Source: Ruminococcus sp. YE71
Lineage (GTDB): Bacteria > Bacillota > Clostridia > Oscillospirales > Ruminococcaceae
Assembly: GCF_900119155.1 (NCBI RefSeq)
Contig: NZ_FPIR01000019.1
Coordinates: forward strand, 1 to 64,000
DNA length: 64,000 bases
Direction of reading: 5' to 3'
The stretch's first letter is position 1; the number at the start of each line of letters is the position of its first letter. Below are positions 9,189-15,229 of the stretch, in pieces. The position numbers and the translations under genes are program-made. A model generated the notes under the pieces. The model ran no database searches, was not told where the DNA came from, and saw only the letters and a program-made list of their open reading frames with translations.

Positions 9189-9217
9189 ATTATATCACGC
9201 TTTTTGATATTTGTCAA
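9189..9217 (-). promoter_or_regulatory. consensus promoter, TTGACA-N17-TATAAT
   Basis: On the minus strand TTGACA (9212-9217) and TATAAT (9189-9194) are perfect matches at 17-bp spacing. Just downstream an inverted repeat (GGGG near 9152-9155, CCCC near 9178-9181) would form a hairpin at the very 5' end of the RNA or serve as an operator. Confidence 0.75.
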
Positions 9218-9240
9218 TAGGTTTGTAATAAAAATTAACT

Positions 9241-9536
9241 AAGTTGTAACTATTTTGTAATATTTTACACGTTACGTCTGCTCACGCAAGAAGTTGAAAA
9301 TTCCCACGTATTATTTACGATTTTATTTATTTTTCGTGCAGTTTTCGTGTGAAAAAAAAGACTTTAAATGCTCCAAAAGCCTTGTATTTACGCATAGTTT
9401 ACGAAAAACAGTCATGTATTTGGTACATAATAAAGAACATTTGTTCTCAAAACCCGTTTCGTAAATTATCATTATTGTCCGAAAAATCATACTTTAAATC
9501 AATGTTGCTGGTGAACATTCTGCTCACCCCTTTTTA
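9241..9536. other. non-coding AT-rich stretch with TTTACG repeats, possible origin
   Basis: No convincing gene is visible. TTTACG occurs at 9314-9319, 9387-9392 and 9398-9403 and inverted at 9460-9465; TTTTCGTG occurs at 9331-9338 and 9342-9349. Short repeats in AT-rich DNA can be initiator-binding sites, and the element encodes a helicase-like protein, so a replication origin is a reasonable guess. A weak plus-strand promoter (TTGATT-N17-TATACT, 9102-9130) could drive an RNA into this stretch, towards the hairpins at its right end. Confidence 0.3.
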
Positions 9537-9567
9537 GGTTTTCCCGATTTTGGAAAAGCCTTTTTTT
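9510..9567 (+). terminator. two tandem plus-strand terminator-like hairpins
   Basis: GGTGA pairs with TCACC (about 9510-9526) and is followed by CCTTTTT. A second hairpin, GGTTTTCC with GGAAAAGCC (9537-9560), is followed by seven T residues. Both point to a plus-strand transcript ending here, although no plus-strand gene is evident upstream. They may also block transcription into the neighbouring minus-strand unit. Confidence 0.5.
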
Positions 9568-9628
9568 CTATTAGTCTTTTTCTTTTCGTAAGTCACAAAA
9601 TCGACTTGTGTAAATTGAAAGACATAAT

Positions 9629-9687
9629 GAGGGGACAGCGACAAAGAGCAGGGGGCTATTTTATGTTAATATCCCCCTGCTCCCCTC
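9629..9687 (-). terminator. G-rich hairpin after the 257-residue protein gene
   Basis: GAGCAGGGGG (9646-9655) pairs perfectly with 9673-9682, and outer bases GAGGGG (9629-9634) can pair with CCCCTC (9682-9687). It lies about 35 bp past the stop codon of the 257-residue protein gene and probably ends that message. Its G-tract style is the same as in the hairpins at 5456-5768. Confidence 0.55.
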
Positions 9688-9719
9688 GTTGGCTTGTTCT
9701 ATATTGACAAAAACTATTT

Positions 9720-10493
9720 TCACCCTACGTCCTGTAACGTTTCTAAATACTTGTCCTTGTATCTATGTATAACGTTCTTGTTTTCCTCGCTAAGTTCATC
9801 AATTTCCCCAAATCCGAGAATGTACTCACCTGTTCTGCTGTCCAATAACCCCATATCAATTCTTCCAAAAAACGGATGTCTAAGCCCATCTGTAAAATCT
9901 TCATTCACAATGAACGCCAACACATCATGAACGTTCTTATCTTCAAGTCTTTCTTTTGCATGAGGTGATCTATACCAACCAGTTTCTTTCATATTCTGTG
10001 TTATATACTTCAATATCGGGTAATGTTCATATTCGTGAGTGTCAACGCCGATGATTACTCGTCCATCTGGAAGTCTAAAAGTATATTCCTTGTTTATAGA
10101 ATTAACCAGTTCGTTTGGTATATCTTTCCCTATCTTTTTGTACTTTCCTTTGTGGTAAGTAATGTAAACCGTTGCTAAAAGTACCTGATCGTTATATATT
10201 TCAAGAGTTTTGCTTGAATCTGTTTGGCTTGTAACCTTATATGAGAAGTCACCAAAGTATATTATTGTTCCGACTATATCATAGAGCAAAACTGATGAAT
10301 AATCACCTTTGAGAAAAACCATGTGTCCAATTCCATTCATCGAAACAGCACTGTGAGACAAATCGTACTCGTTCCCGATTGTACCATTTGTACCGTTTGT
10401 TTCTACGATAGTTCCATCAGGCAGTTTAAAAATTGCGCTGTATGAGTTATCAAACTCCCTGATAAAAGCCTTGTGAATCGTTTTAAGTTTCAT
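9720..10493 (-). CDS. unknown protein with two LPDG motifs
   Basis: I do not recognise this 257-residue protein. It has two similar strand-turn units, FKLPDGTIVE near residue 23 and FRLPDGRVII near residue 138, suggesting an internal duplication of a beta-rich domain. The C-terminal 85 residues are more charged and contain a DMGLLDSRTGEYILGFGE strand pair. There is no signal peptide or membrane helix. The gene is divergent from the XRE-type regulator, and the shared gap holds three matching operator-like sites; its predicted promoter (TTGACT-N17-TAGAAT) has one of them exactly in its spacer. It is therefore probably repressed by that regulator. Anti-restriction or anti-repressor roles are possible but not shown. 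Confidence 0.7.
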   Translation of the reverse strand: MKLKTIHKAFIREFDNSYSAIFKLPDGTIVETNGTNGTIGNEYDLSHSAVSMNGIGHMVFLKGDYSSVLLYDIVGTIIYFGDFSYKVTSQTDSSKTLEIYNDQVLLATVYITYHKGKYKKIGKDIPNELVNSINKEYTFRLPDGRVIIGVDTHEYEHYPILKYITQNMKETGWYRSPHAKERLEDKNVHDVLAFIVNEDFTDGLRHPFFGRIDMGLLDSRTGEYILGFGEIDELSEENKNVIHRYKDKYLETLQDVG

Positions 10494-10612
10494 TATTTAT
10501 CAATCCTTTCGTTTTCTTGTGTCTTAAATCCAGCTTGTTTATTATTGCCATAACCACGATTTAACCGACCCCATAAACATTGCAGCTCGTTCCTGTTGTT
10601 TGGCTTGATTAT

Positions 10613-10718
10613 ATTCTATCATTAAAGATAGTGATAGTCAATACATAAATATCACAATCTTTAGTGATATTTATTGTTATATTTGTCACTTGATTTAGAG
10701 ATATTTAAATGATATAAT
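10613..10718. promoter_or_regulatory. divergent promoters with three operator sites
   Basis: Three 18-bp sites occur at regular steps: ATCATTAAAGATAGTGAT (10618-10635), ATCACAATCTTTAGTGAT (10651-10668) and the weaker GTCACTTGATTTAGAGAT (10685-10702). Their starts are 33 and 34 bp apart, about three helical turns. The first fills the spacer of the minus-strand promoter (-35 at 10636-10641, -10 at 10613-10618). The third overlaps the -35 of the plus-strand promoter (TTGATT 10690-10695, TATAAT 10713-10718). This is the layout of a phage-type repressor switch. Confidence 0.65.
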
Positions 10719-10734
10719 TATTAGGGGTGTTATT

Positions 10735-10959
10735 TTGTCTATTGTTTATGATAAGCTGATAGCCAAAATGAAAGAAGCGGGTATAACTTCTTATACAATG
10801 AAGCGTGATAAAATCATAGGTCAAGCTACTTACAAAAAAATAATGCAAGGTGGAGATATTGATACGAGAACGATTGATAAACTTTGTGAAGTATTAAATT
10901 GTCAACCCGGTGATATTCTCGAATACGTTCCCGATGAACAAGAGCAGCCTAAAGAATAA
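10735..10959 (+). CDS. small XRE/Cro-type repressor
   Basis: The 74-residue product has the size and pattern of a Cro/CI-type helix-turn-helix protein: a helix ending in GITSYTMKRDKII, a recognition region with ATYKKIM, and the ending LCEVLNCQPGDILEY seen in many short XRE regulators. The start is a TTG, chosen because AGGGGTG lies 8 bp upstream and no in-frame ATG fits. Three matching operator sites lie in the gap to the divergent unknown gene, one over its own -35, so self-control and control of the neighbour are likely. It is probably the maintenance or excision switch of the element. Confidence 0.85.
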   Translation: MSIVYDKLIAKMKEAGITSYTMKRDKIIGQATYKKIMQGGDIDTRTIDKLCEVLNCQPGDILEYVPDEQEQPKE

Positions 10960-11468
10960 TTATGCTCTGAAACGCTCTACAATGCGTTCTAAGTGCTTGT
11001 ATTTTCGACCCTGTAAATTCTCACCATGAAGCCATTACAAGCCGTTACAATTGATTCTCGTGCATTCTGAGAGCATCGTGAACGTGCTTTATACATTTCC
11101 GAAAACTCTGATAAGTTATCTGCAAAACAGGCTCTAAAATCGCTTGCAGACTTACCCTTATAGTTATACCTCTAAGGGGTCGCAAGGCTATTTTGGGCTG
11201 TTCTCGTTTGATATAGAGTGTGTTTTACAACAAGAAAAGCCCATGTAAGATAGTTCCTGCGTGGGCTTTTGGTACAAACGATAAAGCAATAAATATTGCA
11301 CAAGAATCATATAATTTTTTGTGCAAAATGTGCATAATTCTATTTACACTTAAACATTGATAAAAGAGGACAGCGATTTGTGACACACCCTGTCTAAGAT
11401 GGGGGTATCAGATGAGTACCCTCTTGAACCTCGAATACCAAATTGGTACTCCATTGAAAATACATATC
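10960..11468. other. 508-bp gap, hairpin but no gene seen
   Basis: No credible coding frame is visible. A strong hairpin, AAAAGCCCA with TGGGCTTTT (11235-11270), has T residues on both sides and can terminate transcription either way, for the XRE gene or for a small RNA. A weaker hairpin (CCTTA with TAAGG, about 11156-11178) precedes it. The phrase GACAGCGA near 11371 also occurs near 9635 in the other large gap. Confidence 0.5.
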
Positions 11469-12230
11469 TTACCTATGATAAAACTCGGCGACGTTTTGTC
11501 GTTGAGTTTTTATAGCTCTTTCTATTTCTTCTTTTGTAGGGAATATCTCAATAATGTTTCTAACGTTTCTATACTGCATAACTTCACATTCGTTTCTGTC
11601 GTTTGTATATGCTATGATCTTATCATAGTTGATAATACCTTGATAAACGTGTAATCCGCTAAAGATCGAGCTATGAATATCATTGAATTTGTAAGCAAAC
11701 CATATAGCAACATCTTTATTGATAGTCCATGATATTTCATTTTTGGCTTGCTCCAGCCTTGAAGCCGTAGCCCTATATACTGTTACCTCTTTTGTTCTCG
11801 GTAAATCATGGTATCTTTCAGAATCGGGAATATTTGGTGCTATTCGTTTTGCTTTCATCATTATCTTTTTAGGAAAATTATAACCATGTGATGTATAATG
11901 ATCTATTATTGTTCTGTATATTAGTCCTTCATCTTTGCACATTTGACAAAAAACATCAAGCGCTTTGTTTTGTATTTTCAGTTTTTCTCCACATAAAAGA
12001 ATTTCATCTGCTGCTTTCTGATCTTCTCCAACTTCGATAAAGTGATAAACCTGTTTTAACAATTCATTTAGTATTTCTTGCGGTGTTCTTCGTTCTCTTT
12101 CATAAAACCTGAAATATTCTTCTGGTGAACAGGGTTCTCCATCAAGATCATTATCAGCATCATTAAAATGTTCTAAATACTTATTGTATATAACTAACTG
12201 TTCATCAGTCATAATAAAATCATCATTCAT
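11469..12230 (-). CDS. ADP-ribosyltransferase-like protein, possible toxin
   Basis: The C-terminal half of this 253-residue protein shows the three motifs of R-S-E type ADP-ribosyltransferases: VYRA with R153, SWT at residues 167-169 followed by a helix with AIWFA, and an ExE pair at E214 and E216 in DRNECEVM. The N-terminal 130 residues are helical and acidic and are not recognised. Its start overlaps the stop of the ribbon-helix-helix gene by 4 bp, which indicates coupled translation, as in toxin-antitoxin pairs. It would transfer ADP-ribose from NAD to an unknown target, perhaps host or competing-phage. The fold is inferred from motif order; catalysis is not shown. Confidence 0.55.
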   Translation of the reverse strand: MNDDFIMTDEQLVIYNKYLEHFNDADNDLDGEPCSPEEYFRFYERERRTPQEILNELLKQVYHFIEVGEDQKAADEILLCGEKLKIQNKALDVFCQMCKDEGLIYRTIIDHYTSHGYNFPKKIMMKAKRIAPNIPDSERYHDLPRTKEVTVYRATASRLEQAKNEISWTINKDVAIWFAYKFNDIHSSIFSGLHVYQGIINYDKIIAYTNDRNECEVMQYRNVRNIIEIFPTKEEIERAIKTQRQNVAEFYHR

Positions 12231-12421
12231 TCGTCATTCTCCTTATTGTCAATCGTTATCATAGTTTCGATTGCCCTCATAACAAAAGCGTTCAAACTCT
12301 TGTCCCCAGTCTCCGAGATATGCTTTAACAATTCTGCTTTCATGCCTTTAGGCAGCATAAGCCCTACACGATCATACTTTTCTTTTGCAAATTGGTTCTT
12401 ATATTCGGTTTTACCAGCCAT
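12227..12421 (-). CDS. ribbon-helix-helix DNA-binding protein, possible antitoxin
   Basis: This 64-residue basic protein has an Arc/MetJ-like pattern: a strand RVGLMLPKG at about residues 18-26, a helix AELLKHISETG, and a second helix SLNAFVMRAIETM. It begins at an ATG after AAAGG and its stop overlaps the start of the ADP-ribosyltransferase-like gene. Three 14-bp palindromes lie upstream, the nearest over its own -35 box, so it is very likely autoregulatory and also controls the divergent small membrane gene. Antitoxin function is inferred from the overlap and order. Confidence 0.8.
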   Translation of the reverse strand: MAGKTEYKNQFAKEKYDRVGLMLPKGMKAELLKHISETGDKSLNAFVMRAIETMITIDNKENDE

Positions 12422-12449
12422 AACAAGCCCTGCCTTTCATGTTTTTTTA

Positions 12450-12555
12450 ATTATACCACATTTGATGATCTTTAGCAAGATACAAAATCAACAAATCATC
12501 TTACTAAAGATTGTTGATATTGCCTATTGCAATCTTACTAAAGATATGATATAAT
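12450..12555. promoter_or_regulatory. divergent promoters with three 14-bp palindromic operators
   Basis: ATCTT-N4-AAGAT occurs three times with perfect arms: 12468-12481, 12498-12511 and 12532-12545. The first overlaps the -35 of the minus-strand promoter (TTGCTA 12473-12478, TATAAT 12450-12455, spacer 17). The third sits in the spacer of the plus-strand promoter (TTGCAA 12527-12532, TATAAT 12550-12555, spacer 17). Such spaced short palindromes suit a ribbon-helix-helix protein binding cooperatively. Confidence 0.75.
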
Positions 12556-12582
12556 ATATTACAGAAAGTGAGGTGAACAGCT

Positions 12583-12708
12583 TTGAGCTACAAAAAGCAA
12601 AAAAGAAAAGCAAAGGTTTTCTACAGCTACGCTAAATCAGTTTCCTTAATACTTGCAGGTCTTACGGGTCTGATAATGGCGATAGCCGAGCTTATCAAAA
12701 AGCTCTGA
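12583..12708 (+). CDS. 41-residue basic single-helix membrane peptide
   Basis: A TTG start follows GAGGTGA by 7 bp. The peptide has a Lys/Arg-rich head (KKQKRKAK) and then one hydrophobic helix from about residue 19 to 36. Its promoter carries the third ribbon-helix-helix operator in its spacer, so it belongs to the same control unit as the divergent regulator and ADP-ribosyltransferase-like genes. A terminator follows. It could be a small membrane toxin, a holin-like peptide or an element maintenance factor; nothing in it decides. Confidence 0.6.
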   Translation: MSYKKQKRKAKVFYSYAKSVSLILAGLTGLIMAIAELIKKL

Positions 12709-12732
12709 AAACTAAGCGGGGTGAAAGTCCCC

Positions 12733-12756
12733 GCCCCCTCGTGGGGCTTTGCTTTT
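12733..12756 (+). terminator. terminator after the 41-residue peptide gene
   Basis: GCCCC (12733-12737) pairs with GGGGC (12743-12747), followed by a T-rich tract. An overlapping alternative hairpin uses GGGG near 12718 with CCCC near 12729. Confidence 0.55.
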
Positions 12757-12794
12757 CTGATTATAGTATACCATGCCAAAGGGAGGTTGTCAAG

Positions 12795-12959
12795 ATGAAT
12801 AGAAAAGTTTTTACTGCTGTGATCTGTTTTGTATCTGCTATGATAATAAGCATTCCTTTTGTTTCGGCTTGTCTGTATCTCGTATCATCGGGACTTTTCA
12901 TGCAAGAGGGAATAAAAGACTTCAATAAAGCCCGTAAGCTGCACAAAAGTATAAAGTAA
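12795..12959 (+). CDS. 54-residue membrane protein
   Basis: The ATG at 12795 is chosen because GGGAGG lies 10 bp upstream; an earlier in-frame ATG lacks a ribosome site. The product has a short basic start, a hydrophobic span from about residue 6 to 37 that could form one long or two short helices, and a charged C-terminal tail. I do not recognise it. It follows the 41-residue peptide and may share its promoter if the intervening terminator leaks. Confidence 0.55.
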   Translation: MNRKVFTAVICFVSAMIISIPFVSACLYLVSSGLFMQEGIKDFNKARKLHKSIK

Positions 12960-12991
12960 TATTATTGCTCAAAGTTGTTTACCATAGTATT

Positions 12992-13023
12992 TAAGCCCTG
13001 TGACACTCTCACGGGGCTTATTT
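12992..13023 (+). terminator. terminator after the 54-residue protein gene
   Basis: AAGCCCTGTGA and TCACGGGGCTT form an 11-bp stem with one mismatch, followed by ATTT. It ends plus-strand transcription before the convergent recombinase gene. Confidence 0.6.
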
Positions 13024-13129
13024 CACATTATATTGACTTTATCGTATCAGCCTGTCTCGTTCATTTTATAAGCTGAGTTATTCATTTCAAAAGTTGTCCA
13101 TTTATAACTTCTATAATATGCCCTAATAC

Positions 13130-13870
13130 TTATTCGATACCATATTCAGCAAACAATTCAGACTTATACTTGTAGTAGCTGTTTCTCGCAACTCCTACAC
13201 CCTGACCGTTTATCATTGCCATTGTATCAATATCGTTAAGAGTTCCCTTGCCAAAAGCCTTATGATATTTAACTATCATTTCTTTGACTGCTGTTGACTT
13301 TTTAGTTACGATCTTCTGACCCTCTGTCCTGCCTATCTGCTTTCCCTGCTTTTTAGCTTCTCTGATACCCTCGCTTGTTCTTTTGTGAAGGTCTTGTACT
13401 TCTTTCTCACTCTGTTCAAATGCAAGCCTTATTTGTTTTTCGGCTAACTTTGTAATGTATATCGCTACTTCTGACATAATGCCGTTGATAAGTCGATCGG
13501 TATCGTCATCATTGGTATTGACCCTGACTGACAGCTTGTTATCACCGAGAACCGATTTGAAACTATCTGTATTGATAGTCTGCTCTTTGAGAAAAACAAG
13601 GTTTATCCCTTTGTTGTACAGTTCCATGTAAGTATCAAAGCCCTCGGCAGCGTTGCGGCTCATGCGGCTCACACTGTCAAATACAACCGTGTCACCTGTA
13701 TTCAGTTTCTTTAAAAGCTTTGTCCATTCAGGGCGGTTTGACTTTGTACCCGTGTAAGTCTCCTGAATAATCATAGCTGTTGGGTAGGCTCTTGTTATAT
13801 TGGTTATCTGTCTGTCAATGCTCTGCTTTGCGGTCGATATTCTGCAATAGCCGTAAATCTTATTATCCAT
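13130..13870 (-). CDS. small serine recombinase (resolvase/invertase family)
   Basis: The 246-residue product begins with YGYCRIST, placing the catalytic serine at residue 12, and has the family's DSVSRMSR segment and a long E-helix. Residues after about 175 contain GREGQK-like and a C-terminal helix-turn-helix ending in NSYYKYKSELF. The start at 13870 is favoured over one 24 bp upstream because it follows GTGGAG and matches family N-termini. A consensus promoter lies directly upstream, flanked by GTATCA/TGATAC half-sites that may be its binding sites. With a tyrosine integrase next door, it may resolve multimers, invert DNA or act mainly as a regulator. Confidence 0.88.
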   Translation of the reverse strand: MDNKIYGYCRISTAKQSIDRQITNITRAYPTAMIIQETYTGTKSNRPEWTKLLKKLNTGDTVVFDSVSRMSRNAAEGFDTYMELYNKGINLVFLKEQTINTDSFKSVLGDNKLSVRVNTNDDDTDRLINGIMSEVAIYITKLAEKQIRLAFEQSEKEVQDLHKRTSEGIREAKKQGKQIGRTEGQKIVTKKSTAVKEMIVKYHKAFGKGTLNDIDTMAMINGQGVGVARNSYYKYKSELFAEYGIE

Positions 13871-13887
13871 AGTAACAACTCCACTTT

Positions 13888-13992
13888 GTATCATTTTTAA
13901 CGAACGTTTATTTTGATACTCAAATTATATCACTTTCATTCCTTTTTGTCAAGTGGTTTTGATACATTTCTATACAACGTCTAAAATGATAC
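13888..13992. promoter_or_regulatory. recombinase promoter flanked by GTATCA/TGATAC sites
   Basis: A perfect minus-strand promoter (TTGACA 13947-13952, TATAAT 13924-13929, spacer 17) lies between half-sites GTATCA 13888-13893, TGATAC 13914-13919, TGATAC 13960-13965 and TGATAC 13987-13992. The first two form a 32-bp dyad. This resembles a res site overlapping the resolvase promoter, giving autoregulation. Confidence 0.6.
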
Positions 13993-14042
13993 TTTTATAA
14001 TTGGCTATTCTTTACAAATCGGTATGCTGTTTTGACAGCTTA

Positions 14043-14948
14043 TCATAAATTCATCAACGGACTTGCAGTAATACTCTTTGTAACTATATCTGCATCGAGC
14101 ATAGAATTAAGATACCTTTGTGTAATGCTTATATTTTCATGACCCAAGAGCCTTGACAGACTGTAAACATCTACACCGTTTCTCACAAGGTTCTGAGCAT
14201 AGAAATGTCTGCACGTATGCGGGGAACAGCGTATATCACTGTTCAGTTCCGCTCTTATTCCTGCTGTTTTAACTATGTTTTCAATGGTGTTCGGTGTACA
14301 TTGACGGCAGGTTCTTGACAAGAATAACGCATCACTGTGAATCTCTTTATCACTTACATAGGCTTGCTTTATACGAAAATATATCAAAAGCTGTCTTTGC
14401 AGTATCGGGCTTATCCCGACTTGTCTTTCTTTATTGCCTTTGCCTTTTATTGTAAGTATATTACCGTTTAAAGAGCGTTCTTTTAGCATACACAATTCAC
14501 TGCACCTTATCCCCGTATCAAGCAGCATAAGCATGATCGTTCTGTTTCTGGTTTCCGTGTAGGTAGTATTCATAAATACCGCTGAAAGTTTTCTTGCTTC
14601 CTCATCGGTAAATGTCTTTATAAGCGGTTTGTTCTCCTTTGTCCACTTGACTTTGAGCATAGGGTCAGAAGCTATATAATCACATTCGACTGCATATTTG
14701 AAAAAAGCTCTTAGCTGTTTTATTATGCCGTTTATGTAAGTTTCTTTGCAGTTATTATTGATCTTTGTAAATATATATTCCTTGACACATACAGTCCTGA
14801 CTTCTTCAAGTTCTGTTATTCCGTGTGTATCGTTAAGCCATTTTATAAACAGCCCATTTCCGTTCCTGTACCCTTTGATAGTCGCAGAAGTGTATTTCTT
14901 GATAGTACATTCATAAACAAACTCATTCAGCACCGCATTTAAACGCAC
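14043..14948 (-). CDS. tyrosine integrase of the element
   Basis: The 301-residue product has an N-terminal SAM-like core-binding domain (about residues 1-95) and a catalytic domain with all key residues: R148 in DTGIRCSEL, K in KGKGNKER (168-175), H244 and R247 in HTCRHFY, H270 in LLGHENI and the nucleophile Y279. It is encoded next to attR and reads away from it. The length suits phage-type integrases. Three GTATATCAC-N-GTTC repeats between its start and the att core are probably its arm sites. It should catalyse insertion into, and with an accessory factor excision from, the yebC 3' end. Confidence 0.95.
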   Translation of the reverse strand: MRLNAVLNEFVYECTIKKYTSATIKGYRNGNGLFIKWLNDTHGITELEEVRTVCVKEYIFTKINNNCKETYINGIIKQLRAFFKYAVECDYIASDPMLKVKWTKENKPLIKTFTDEEARKLSAVFMNTTYTETRNRTIMLMLLDTGIRCSELCMLKERSLNGNILTIKGKGNKERQVGISPILQRQLLIYFRIKQAYVSDKEIHSDALFLSRTCRQCTPNTIENIVKTAGIRAELNSDIRCSPHTCRHFYAQNLVRNGVDVYSLSRLLGHENISITQRYLNSMLDADIVTKSITASPLMNL

Positions 14949-14998
14949 AAAAAAGCCTCCCCTTTCTCACAAAGAAACGGAAGGCTTTCAACATATAT

Positions 14999-15099
14999 GA
15001 ACTGTGATATACATTCAGAATATTTCACACAACGTATATCACTGTTCCTCTGCATTTTTCACAACTCGGACAGTGTTACTTTTTTGTATATCACCGTTC
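14999..15099. promoter_or_regulatory. integrase arm-type sites, right end
   Basis: GTATATCAC-N-GTTC occurs at 15034-15047 and 15086-15099 in direct orientation and at 14999-15012 inverted; only the tenth base varies. Repeated 14-mers between an integrase gene and its core site are typical arm-type binding sites. Confidence 0.6.
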
Positions 15100-15127
15100 G
15101 GAAACCAAACAGCACGTAATATCGTAC

Positions 15128-15229
15128 TGTTTATCAGTCTTCTTCTTCCTCTTCGGGAGCGTTCCAGTTGTGGTAAACGTTCTGGACGTCGTCGTTGTCC
15201 TCAAGGTTTTCGAGCAGCAGACCCATGAA
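15128..15229. repeat. attR: repeat within the yebC 3' end
   Basis: Identical over 102 bp to bases 1-102. It covers the last codons of yebC, its stop codon and a few bases beyond, so insertion leaves the protein unchanged. Confidence 0.92.

Larger units (their letters stand above)
1..15229. mobile_element. 15.1-kb integrative element in the 3' end of yebC
   Basis: A perfect 102-bp direct repeat brackets this stretch (1-102 and 15128-15229). The right copy is the 3' end of an intact yebC; the left copy is an orphan yebC 3' end. A tyrosine integrase gene lies next to the right repeat, the usual layout for an element that inserts into a gene end and restores it. The interior is markedly more AT-rich than the genes to the right. 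Cargo is recombinases, three types of small regulator, a helicase-like ATPase, an HNH protein, a candidate structured RNA and two tail-type phage genes. All the larger reading frames look intact, so the element may still be active. The repeat starts at base 1, so identity further left cannot be judged. A phage satellite and a reduced prophage are both possible; I favour a satellite-like element. Confidence 0.9.

Noticed and set aside
9349-9537. A 62-codon plus-strand frame in the possible origin region
   Set aside because: It starts with GTG, has no ribosome site, and lies in an AT-rich stretch with repeats and terminators.
12741-12794. A longer start for the 54-residue membrane protein
   Set aside because: The upstream ATG has no ribosome site, lies in terminator sequence and would put charged residues before the hydrophobic span.
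13960-13992. A second promoter pair for a plus-strand gene in the recombinase-integrase gap
   Set aside because: No start codon or frame follows; the repeats are better explained as recombinase binding sites.
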